Origin: Hyphomicrobiales bacterium
GTDB lineage: Bacteria; Pseudomonadota; Alphaproteobacteria; Rhizobiales; Beijerinckiaceae
Direction of reading: 5' to 3'
DNA length: 17,935 nt
Assembly (NCBI GenBank): GCA_015655535.1
Contig: JAATEW010000102.1
Span: 1-17,935 of the forward strand
This document shows positions 8,501 to 13,840 of the stretch, one piece after another. The notes under the pieces are model-generated. The model did no database searches. It had not been told where the DNA came from and was given only the letters and a program-made list of their open reading frames with translations. The translations under genes were made by a program, and so were the position numbers. The stretch's first letter is position 1; every line of letters starts with the position of its first letter.

Positions 8501-9245
8501 CCTTATCAGCGGCGGCAGTTCCAGCGGAAACGTCACGGGCGAGACAAATGTCGGAGGATTCGTCGGAGATAACGGCGGCAGGGTTACGAACAGCAAGGCC
8601 AGCGGGCAGATAACGGTAACCGACCCCTTCTTTTCCTCCAATGTGGGCGCCTTCGCCGGAAATAACGGCGACGGCACCATCAGCAATGGCACCTACGATG
8701 TCACATCCGCGAATTCGCTCAATGCAATCGGCGGCGGATCAGGCACGGTGACTAACGTGACCGGCACGGTGGGTGCCCTGACAGGCGGCAACACAGGGAC
8801 GGGGACGGGAACCGACACAGGTACCGGCGCGAATCAGGGCGACAGTACCAGCTCGAACACGTCATCGGACAATACAACCAGGTCGCAGACCCAATCCGAG
8901 GCCGCCGCCGCTTCGACGGGCGTTGTCAGCTCTTCCGAAGAAGACAGGAAAGCGGCCGACAAACTAAACCCGGCGGCGGCCGCCGCCGCCGGCACAAAAG
9001 CCATATCCGCCGTCGCACCGCCGAAGCTCGAAGACAATATCAAGATCGAGCAGCCGGCGGCGTTGCCCACCGCGCCGCCCGAGAAGATAAGGCCTGTCAA
9101 TCCTCGCCATGCCGCGGCAATGCACAAACCCGCGGCTCGCCGCGGTGGCTTCGGCGCCAGCATCCACAGTATCGAAATCGACGGCCAACACTTCGACCTC
9201 GACGACAAGTCGAAGACTACCGCCCCCGATCAGAAGGCCAAATAG
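5586..9245 (+). CDS. Two-partner-secretion exoprotein (TpsA), filamentous haemagglutinin-type with GLUG repeats
   Basis: Large secreted exoprotein of a two-partner secretion system (1,219 residues from the chosen start). Domains: a long N-terminal leader with a hydrophobic signal segment near residues 52-68 ending LRAA|PTGG. Next comes the haemagglutination-activity TPS domain, with INQSTNKAIINWLGFSIG and the motif LNANGQVFIVNASG near residue 140, a variant of the family's NPNG motif recognised by the partner transporter. GTWTIDPTDFTI near 370-381 is typical of the family. A YTLI...DLEAISA segment starts near 522. An array of about 13 GLUG-type repeats (VGGLVGxNxGxIxNSxAxGxV) spans about 655-1042. 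A Thr/Gly/Ser-rich linker and an Ala/Lys-rich tail ending in an acidic stretch close the protein. The transporter gene starts 47 bases downstream. The ATG at 5586 has GGAG nine bases upstream; the frame extends back to a GTG at 5427, and the ATGs at 5595 and 5628 are alternatives. Whether it is an adhesin, toxin or other factor cannot be told; no toxin domain was recognised. Confidence 0.9.
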   Translation: MTAMVRKYIALKDAMAHPADPTFPIEPLRPCRSGNPHAYSKGSAAEQARFATALAMAVLAVWPSPLRAAPTGGSVVAGQATISQSGATTNINQSTNKAIINWLGFSIGANETVNFNQPNSMSVTLNRVVGNERSVISGALNANGQVFIVNASGVLITKNAAVNVGGLTVSTLGISNQDFMGGNYKFEGTSAAAVINKGHIHASDGGTVALLGKTVANDGVIAAKLGTVVMAAGEKISLNFGGNSMVDVTIDKGTMNALVANKRLIKADGGTVIMTAKAADSVLSAQVNNTGIIQARSMTALKGGSNGAGTVHVGTIKLIASGGTVHVAGRLDASAPKGGKGGTIETSGDRVVVANNAVITTKSSTGQNGTWTIDPTDFTITDGTAAQTASGIGAATLDANLGNGNVIITTVAAGTDAGNINVNATLSWSANTTLTLNAANDIDVNAAINASGNSAGLALNAGNNININANVSLTGTNAGLVMNYGGYANTGTAAANTNYTINMANSASVTLSGGNATLSINGQAYTLIHSMSDLEAISAAVIDPITGQQAIDPNSDLPIWAAAAGHYALAQNLDASGTTYSGPLVNALSGTLAGLGHTINNVTVNATAPLVLVVNGVSVVSDEYNTAALIGGASSGSIIRDLGLTNVNMAGGGEAGGLAGSNSGTISNVSVTGTVSGYEVGGLVYGNQGTIINSSTNVAVSGVADVGGLVGFNFGTGIISNSSANGTVNAIGRTLSGGGVMGSDEIGGLVGANAGKIINSQAKGDVNVTDGTNVGGLVGYNFNGGSITGSSASGKVTVNATNSNVYSDNNGIGIGGLVGNNNGGSVDSSTATGDVVVNAANGTAISNVGGLVGWNSTGTDGTGGNISNSTATGNVTGTGFTSNLGGFVGNNIGGTISNSTASGNVSGGSGIGGFAGNNNGSIILSTATGSATGTNNVGGFVGNNSGLAAGDSASGNASGVDGVGGFAGNNSGLISGGSSSGNVTGETNVGGFVGDNGGRVTNSKASGQITVTDPFFSSNVGAFAGNNGDGTISNGTYDVTSANSLNAIGGGSGTVTNVTGTVGALTGGNTGTGTGTDTGTGANQGDSTSSNTSSDNTTRSQTQSEAAAASTGVVSSSEEDRKAADKLNPAAAAAAGTKAISAVAPPKLEDNIKIEQPAALPTAPPEKIRPVNPRHAAAMHKPAARRGGFGASIHSIEIDGQHFDLDDKSKTTAPDQKAK

Positions 9246-9292
9246 CGCATCCGCGTCTGTACAACGTAGCGTGGTTAAGGGGTTTCGTTTTT

Positions 9293-11035
9293 ATGAAGTT
9301 TACCTCCCTTATCGCCGTTTGTGGCGGTTTGCAGATGAGCCTGGCGGCAACAAGCCTCGCTTCCGCGCAGACCCCGGCTGCCGTGAACGTTCTTCCCGGG
9401 GCCGGTCAGGCACTTCAAGGGGCGAACGAGGCACGGCAAGCCGCACCGCAGCCCACGACAGGCGCGCTGGTGCTCCCGCAGCTCAACGAGCCGCTATTTA
9501 CGCTCAAAGATAAATCGACACTCCTTGTTCGCCATTTCGAGCTTCAAGGCGAAAACCCAATCGCCGAGGCGGACGTGCGCGAAATTTTGGCGCCCTACGA
9601 GAACCGCAAACTCACGCTCGCCGAGATCTATGCAGCCGCGGACAAAGTCTCGACGCTTCTTCGCAACAACGGCTATCAATTCGCGAAAGCCTATGTTCCA
9701 GCTCAGGACGCACGCGGCGGCACGCTTCGGATCAAACTCGTTCCAGGCAAATATGGAACGATCACCGTGAAGAACGAGTCTCTCGTCAGGGACGATTACC
9801 TGCGCGGCATCATCGACTATGCCATCGGCGGATCGCCTTACGTTCACAATCGCGAGCTCGAGCGGGCGATGCTGCTGATTGCCGACCTGGCCGGCAGCGG
9901 CACGCCGCATATCACAGTTGGCGCCGGACAACAGCCGGAGACGTCGGACTTCCTGTTCAACGTGCCGGAGGGGCACCGCGTCAACGGCTATCTTCTCGCC
10001 GATAATTACGGTCCAGGCTTTTACGGCCGAGACCGGCTGACTGGCGGCGTCGACGTCAATTCGCCACTTGGCTATGGCGACAAGCTGTCGGGTTTCGGCA
10101 TGGTGTCGCAGCAAACCATGCAGGTCAATGGCCGCGTGTCTTATGCCTTTCCGCTTGGATATGATGGATTGCACGCAGAAATCGCGGGATTCCGGACGAT
10201 CTATTCGCTTGGCGGCATCTTTAAGGACGTTGACGTAACGGGCTTCGTCAACGGTGTCACCGGATCATTGACCTATGCGGTCACGCGGTCGCGCGACAGC
10301 AACATCTATATTTCAGGAAGCTTCACCCATGAGGGACTGGACGACAAGGCGTCCGGCACATCCTTCCGCAACAGAACAATCGATCTTGGAACCGCATCCA
10401 TCACCCGCGATACGATCGGGGTGCTGCCGTTCTTCGACCTGCCGATGACGACGAGCGCAACATTTTCCATCACCTCGGGCTATGTGAATTACGTTTATCC
10501 CGACCAAAAGGCATTGGATGCGGCCGGCCCCAACATCCAAGGCAATTACGTAAGGATCAACCTGTCAGCCGACACGACCATAGCGCTGAACGAAAAATGG
10601 TCGGTCTCGGCCCGGTTCAAGGCGCAAAAATCCCTGTCGGGCACGCTCGATTCGTCCGAGCAAATGTTGATGACAGGCTTTTCCGGGGTACGGTCCTACG
10701 ATGAAGGATTGACCGCCGATAGCGGCGTGATCTTCACGCCCGAATTGAAATATGCGCTTCCGGATGTTTTCGGCTATCGGCATGCGCTTGGCCTGTTCAC
10801 CGACATAGGCGCCGATTGGCTTGAAAAAACCTTGGACCCGGATTTGCAGAGAAGCTACACGCCGCTCTATGATGTCGGTCTTGGCTATCATGGAACTTAT
10901 GAATATTCGCCAGGACGAGCTTTGATGGTCAACGCCTTGGTCGCACATACCTATGGTCCCGGCATCAGCTCTTACGATTCGACAACTTATGACCGTCACA
11001 CCAGAGGTATGGTGCAGCTCGGCGTCACTTTCTAA
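9293..11035 (+). CDS. ShlB/FhaC/HecB-family two-partner-secretion outer-membrane transporter (TpsB)
   Basis: Outer-membrane beta-barrel that secretes the TpsA encoded immediately upstream. At 580 residues it has the usual family length. Seen: a Sec signal peptide (MKFTSLIAVCGG...SLASAQ), then a periplasmic part with POTRA-type sequence from about residue 77 (VRHFELQGENPI...LLRNNGYQFAKAYV...LRIKLVPGKYG). The barrel follows from about 200 and includes GFSGVRSYDEG near 462-472, which is this family's version of the conserved L6-loop VRGY motif, and LGLFTDIGADW near 500-510. The chain ends in GVTF with a terminal Phe, as expected of the beta-signal read by the BAM complex. AAGGGG lies about ten bases before the ATG. 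It follows tpsA by 47 bases and precedes exbB by 70 bases, consistent with one operon. A Ser replaces the usual Gly in VR(G/S)Y. Confidence 0.92.
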   Translation: MKFTSLIAVCGGLQMSLAATSLASAQTPAAVNVLPGAGQALQGANEARQAAPQPTTGALVLPQLNEPLFTLKDKSTLLVRHFELQGENPIAEADVREILAPYENRKLTLAEIYAAADKVSTLLRNNGYQFAKAYVPAQDARGGTLRIKLVPGKYGTITVKNESLVRDDYLRGIIDYAIGGSPYVHNRELERAMLLIADLAGSGTPHITVGAGQQPETSDFLFNVPEGHRVNGYLLADNYGPGFYGRDRLTGGVDVNSPLGYGDKLSGFGMVSQQTMQVNGRVSYAFPLGYDGLHAEIAGFRTIYSLGGIFKDVDVTGFVNGVTGSLTYAVTRSRDSNIYISGSFTHEGLDDKASGTSFRNRTIDLGTASITRDTIGVLPFFDLPMTTSATFSITSGYVNYVYPDQKALDAAGPNIQGNYVRINLSADTTIALNEKWSVSARFKAQKSLSGTLDSSEQMLMTGFSGVRSYDEGLTADSGVIFTPELKYALPDVFGYRHALGLFTDIGADWLEKTLDPDLQRSYTPLYDVGLGYHGTYEYSPGRALMVNALVAHTYGPGISSYDSTTYDRHTRGMVQLGVTF

Positions 11036-11042
11036 AATTGCA

Positions 11043-11086
11043 GCCTGCCGAGCCAAGGCAGGCCGGCGAAACTTAGCGCCGGCAGG
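11043..11086 (+). promoter_or_regulatory. Alternative hairpins between tpsB and exbB
   Basis: GCCTGCC (11043-11049) pairs with GGCAGGC (11057-11063) across seven bases. GCCGGCG (11062-11068) pairs with CGCCGGC (11077-11083) across eight bases; the two stems share two bases. GGCAGG occurs again at 11081-11086, so CCTGCC at 11044-11049 can pair with either copy, giving mutually exclusive folds just before the exbB ribosome site (GGAG, 11093-11096). There is no U-tract, so this is not a standard terminator. It could be an mRNA processing, stability or translational control element. Confidence 0.5.
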
Positions 11087-11105
11087 AACTTCGGAGACAT
11101 TTATC

Positions 11106-11534
11106 ATGCAATTCGAATGGCTATCACCCGTGATCGACTTCGGAATTATCGGGCTTTTAATAACGCTGAATGTCATTGTGGTCGCCGTTGTTCTGGAACG
11201 GGCGTTCTTCTACCGCTCGGTCGAACTCAAATCATTCACGAACATCAAATCGCTTGAGCTCGAATTGACCAAACGGCTCGTACTTGTCGCATCCGTCGCG
11301 GCCAACGCACCCTATATCGGCCTGCTTGGCACGGTTCTCGGCATCATGCTGACATTCTATAATATGAACCTCGACGCCTCGGCCGACGCGAGCAAGATCA
11401 TGGTCGGTTTGGCACTTGCCCTGAAGGCAACCGCGGTCGGCCTCATCGTCGCGCTCATCTCGGTTGTTTGCTACAATCTCCTTCTGCGCAGGGCCAAGGT
11501 GCTGATGCTTCGTTGGGAGATCGCCCGTGGATGA
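11106..11534 (+). CDS. exbB: ExbB-like TonB-system energiser
   Basis: Inner-membrane proton-channel subunit that, with ExbD, uses proton-motive force to drive TonB. Its 142 residues match the short ExbB type. Three membrane segments are visible: about 9-36 (FGIIGLLITLNVIVVAVVL), 58-87 (including NAPYIGLLGTVLGIMLTF, the conserved second-segment signature) and 95-126 (GLALALKATAVGLIVALIS, the conserved third segment with the Thr lining the channel). The ATG at 11106 has GGAG nine bases upstream; the open frame extends back to 10953 inside tpsB, but that part overlaps a clear gene. The gene overlaps exbD by eight bases. A flagellar MotA or TolQ role is less likely because exbD and tonB follow directly. 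Confidence 0.92.
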   Translation: MQFEWLSPVIDFGIIGLLITLNVIVVAVVLERAFFYRSVELKSFTNIKSLELELTKRLVLVASVAANAPYIGLLGTVLGIMLTFYNMNLDASADASKIMVGLALALKATAVGLIVALISVVCYNLLLRRAKVLMLRWEIARG

Positions 11535-11925
11535 GAAATCATTTGAATCGATGAACGTCATCCCGCTGGTCGACGTAATGCTCGTGCTTCTCACCATGGT
11601 TTTGACGACCGCGAATTTCATCGTGACCGGCCGCATTCCAATTTCATTGCCGCAGGCGTCGCGAACGCAGGTCGAGAAACATCAAGACAAGATGATCGAA
11701 CTTCCGGCCGATGGACGCATCTATTTCGAAAGCCAAGAGGTATCAAAGGACGAATTGGAGAACCAATTGAAGTCGCTCCCGCCGGATACGTCTTTTCTCG
11801 TCCGCGCCGATCGCGGCCTCCCCTTTCAGGGATTCATCGATATCGCCGATGTCCTCAAACGGCAGAATTTCAGCAAGGTCGCCATCCAAACGCTTGCCGC
11901 GAACAAGAGCGACGGTCCGAAATAG
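11527..11925 (+). CDS. exbD: ExbD/TolR-family biopolymer transport protein
   Basis: Single-span inner-membrane partner of ExbB (132 residues). Seen: a short cytoplasmic start, then MNVIPLVDVMLVLLTMVLTT with the conserved membrane aspartate at residue 16 (the proton-carrying Asp of the family). A periplasmic domain follows with IELPADGRIYFESQEVSKDEL and FLVRADRGLPFQGFIDIADVLK, the typical ExbD fold. Start choice: GTG at 11527 with GGGAG seven bases upstream is preferred to the ATG at 11551, which would leave almost no residues before the membrane segment. It overlaps exbB by eight bases and its TAG stop shares one base with the next start, a translationally coupled arrangement. Confidence 0.93.
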   Translation: MDEKSFESMNVIPLVDVMLVLLTMVLTTANFIVTGRIPISLPQASRTQVEKHQDKMIELPADGRIYFESQEVSKDELENQLKSLPPDTSFLVRADRGLPFQGFIDIADVLKRQNFSKVAIQTLAANKSDGPK

Positions 11926-12719
11926 TGTCTTTGCAAGCTCCGACCGAAAGCACCCTAAAAAAGGGTGAAATAGTGAGGCGAACAATGACACTCACGCTCT
12001 TTTCGGCCTTCGTAATATCGATATTGGCGCATTCGACGGTCGTTCTGCCCTACTTCGTGTACGGCTGGACGATGACTCCCCAGGAAGATTCACAGGTCGT
12101 CCTCGATTTGGAAGGAGTCGTGACGGACGATCAGCAAGTCGCCCAGACGCTCCAGGAAACACGTGGGAAACCAAAAGAAGAAGAAACCCACGAACAGCCG
12201 CGTGAAACCAAAGAGGCATCCCCTGCGCAAGCGCCATCCGAGACGCAACCGTTAGATACAGCCGATGACGGCCAGGAGGAGCAGCAGCCACCGCCTCAAC
12301 CGATGCAAAAGCCCTCGGCCGAGCCGACGCAAACTCCGACCACGACGGAGACGCAATCCGCCGCCCCCGGTGCGAATAATACCGTCAGCCCCGACCAAAA
12401 TCAGCGGGACTCTCAAACAATCAAGGTCGAACAAGAAGAGGAATTCAATCGCCTCAGGGAATATGTGAAGCTTATAACGAAAAAACTGCAATCGAAGCTT
12501 GAAGACCTGGGTGAGGGGCGGAAGGCTACGGCCAGAGTGTCTTTCTACCTTCAGAGCGATGGCCAGATACGGCCTGATAGCTTGAAGGTCGTTCAAAGCT
12601 CCGGACAGTCAAAGCTCGATGCGAGCGCCCTCTGGACGGTGAAGGAAAGCGTGCCTTTCGACCCGCCACCGCGGGCAATGACGATCGCCATTCCATTCGA
12701 TTTCGGCCGTAAGCAGTGA
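11925..12719 (+). CDS. tonB: TonB-family energy transducer
   Basis: Links ExbB/ExbD in the inner membrane to outer-membrane proteins. Up to 264 residues. Seen: one N-terminal membrane segment (about 22-46) containing S32-ILA-H36, the Ser-x3-His pair essential in TonB. Next is a long periplasmic spacer rich in Pro, Glu, Gln and Thr (about 80-165). The C-terminal TonB domain (about 174-262) includes RVSFYLQSDGQI, SSGQSKLDASAL and a FDPPP turn. Start: GTG at 11925 overlaps the exbD stop by one base and gives a basic cytoplasmic leader (KKGEIVRR), but it lacks a clear ribosome site. ATG at 11985 has GAGG six bases upstream and leaves only a few residues before the membrane. Both are possible. No TonB-dependent receptor is seen in the window, so its client is unknown. 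Confidence 0.9.
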   Translation: MSLQAPTESTLKKGEIVRRTMTLTLFSAFVISILAHSTVVLPYFVYGWTMTPQEDSQVVLDLEGVVTDDQQVAQTLQETRGKPKEEETHEQPRETKEASPAQAPSETQPLDTADDGQEEQQPPPQPMQKPSAEPTQTPTTTETQSAAPGANNTVSPDQNQRDSQTIKVEQEEEFNRLREYVKLITKKLQSKLEDLGEGRKATARVSFYLQSDGQIRPDSLKVVQSSGQSKLDASALWTVKESVPFDPPPRAMTIAIPFDFGRKQ

Positions 12720-12730
12720 TCACTGCCGAA

Positions 12731-12776
12731 AGGCTGGAGCGAAGTGCGAAAAAAGCGGGTGCCGGTTTTCCGGGCG
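12731..12776. repeat. Intergenic repeat element, copy B
   Basis: The stretch just after the tonB stop (GGAGCGAAGTGCG, AAAAAAGCGGGTGCCGG and a TTTTCCGG ending) resembles, in the same order, the element at 13691-13740 read on the minus strand (GAGCGAAGCGGGCACCGG). It looks like a diverged member or relative of the same dispersed non-coding family. Confidence 0.4.
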
Positions 12777-12792
12777 GCAATCAAGTTTACGC

Positions 12793-12820
12793 GGATTGCG
12801 CAAGTTTACTTGCGCAATCC
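12793..12820. terminator. Perfect 13-bp hairpin between convergent tonB and the FkbM gene
   Basis: GGATTGCGCAAGT, two bases (TT), ACTTGCGCAATCC form a perfect 13-base inverted repeat. It lies 73 bases after the tonB stop and 33 bases after the end of the convergent FkbM gene, where a bidirectional terminator is expected. Neither side has a T-run, so intrinsic termination would be weak. It could instead be a 3'-end stabilising hairpin or a dispersed palindromic element. Confidence 0.5.
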
Positions 12821-12853
12821 CACTCTCATTACGTGAATCGATCAGATCCGCTC

Positions 12854-13654
12854 TCACGCTTCCTGGACGATGCTCTCCAAGCATCGGTCCGAGGTATGCA
12901 CGGCCAATAAATTCATGCCGCCCGTATTGAAAATCTGATAACCGGATTTCTCAAGCAGCTCCGTCATCTTTGCATTATCAGTTTTCTGAAATTCGATCAG
13001 CAGGATAGGCTTGTGGCGGTTCAGCGCCTCCGCCGCACCCTCGAGAACATCGATTTCCATGCCTTCGACATCGATCTTGATGAGATCGAGACGTCCGAGG
13101 TTCAAGGAGTCCAATCGCAGTGCCCGCACCGGCACCATGGCCCCCTCATTATAATCGATCTTTTGGCCAATAAACTCCGAGCGCGCGAGCGGCTTAAGTT
13201 CAAGGCTGCCGAAGCTCGCGGGCTCCAGATAGTTGGGCAACGGGATCCGCATCACGCCGTCGGCGGCGGCAACGGCAGCGTGAATGACCTGAACGTTGAA
13301 GCAATTATTGATCGCGACATTGCCGGCCAGAGCATAATAAATGCGCTCCTGGGCTTCGATCCCGATCGCGCGTCCCCAGCCGCTCATCTGCCGGCCCCAT
13401 TCGATGAGATGAACGCCTATGTTGGCGCCGCAGTCGATCGCGACAACGCCTTCGCCATAGACCTCGCGGCGCAGATCGAGCAATTTGACGGCTAAATCGA
13501 TCTCGTCAGGACAAAAGAAACCCTTCATCAAAATTTCTATGCCGACGCCGAAAACACGATTGCCCTCTCTGTGTTCGTCATTTCGGTTGAGGATCAAAGT
13601 TCCATGATCGGTGCTGGCGAGCACGAAAGCGATCGGTCGCATGGAATTTTGCAT
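12854..13654 (-). CDS. FkbM-family SAM-dependent methyltransferase
   Basis: O-methyltransferase of the FkbM family, whose members commonly methylate sugars or small molecules; the substrate here is unknown. From the chosen start it has 266 residues. Seen: SAM-binding motif I VVAIDCGANIGVH (about 70-82), an acidic residue in GIEAQ at the end of strand two, and the family signature LDLIKIDVEGMEIDVLEGA (about 189-207). KPILLIEFQ and a C-terminal GYQIF...NLLAV complete the fold. The ATG at 13654 has AGGGA five bases upstream; the ATG at 13681 (nine residues longer) lacks a good site, and 13642 is a third option. It is convergent with tonB and lies downstream of the heptosyltransferase on the same strand, separated by a hairpin and a repeat element. 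The neighbourhood suggests glycan or adhesin decoration, by inference only. Confidence 0.9.
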   Translation of the reverse strand: MQNSMRPIAFVLASTDHGTLILNRNDEHREGNRVFGVGIEILMKGFFCPDEIDLAVKLLDLRREVYGEGVVAIDCGANIGVHLIEWGRQMSGWGRAIGIEAQERIYYALAGNVAINNCFNVQVIHAAVAAADGVMRIPLPNYLEPASFGSLELKPLARSEFIGQKIDYNEGAMVPVRALRLDSLNLGRLDLIKIDVEGMEIDVLEGAAEALNRHKPILLIEFQKTDNAKMTELLEKSGYQIFNTGGMNLLAVHTSDRCLESIVQEA

Positions 13655-13690
13655 GAATGTCCCTGACTTCAATTGCAGCATGCAGCTTTT

Positions 13691-13740
13691 GGCGCGTTTT
13701 CTTCAAGCGAACCGGTGCCCGCTTCGCTCGAAAACGCTCT
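13691..13740. repeat. Intergenic repeat element, copy A
   Basis: On the minus strand this reads AGAGCGTTTTCGAGCGAAGC, then GGGCACCGG, then TTCGCTTGAAGAAAACGCG. Its ends (GCGTTTTC and GAAAACGC) are inverted relative to each other and its middle is near-palindromic (GAGCGAAGC...GGTTCGCTT). From memory, elements of this form are dispersed in intergenic regions of Hyphomicrobiales genomes such as Beijerinckiaceae. It lies directly upstream of the FkbM start. Confidence 0.5.
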
Positions 13741-13759
13741 AATCGGAATCATCTCGCAC

Positions 13760-13791
13760 ATTGTGGCCGAAGCGTCGGCTTCGGCCACAAT
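13760..13791. terminator. Perfect 14-bp hairpin downstream of the heptosyltransferase
   Basis: ATTGTGGCCGAAGC, four bases (GTCG), GCTTCGGCCACAAT form a perfect 14-base inverted repeat, 50 bases past the stop of the minus-strand heptosyltransferase gene and about 106 bases upstream of the FkbM start. It is a strong candidate for the 3' end of the heptosyltransferase transcript. The minus-strand downstream side has no T-run, so the terminator assignment is tentative. Confidence 0.55.
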
Positions 13792-13840
13792 CTATTAAAA
13801 CTTCATCGCTGAGCGCAACCACTTCGCCGCGGCGACGGGT

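Noticed and set aside
10953..11105. Extended start of exbB inside tpsB
   Set aside because: The extra 51 residues overlap the C-terminal barrel strand of tpsB, and the ATG at 11106 with GGAG upstream starts at the first natural membrane-protein residue.
12716..12910. Short plus-strand frame overlapping the tonB end
   Set aside because: It is made of the intergenic repeat and hairpin sequence and has no coding character.
13013..13495. Plus-strand 160-codon frame within the FkbM gene
   Set aside because: The minus strand has intact FkbM motifs; the plus frame has none.
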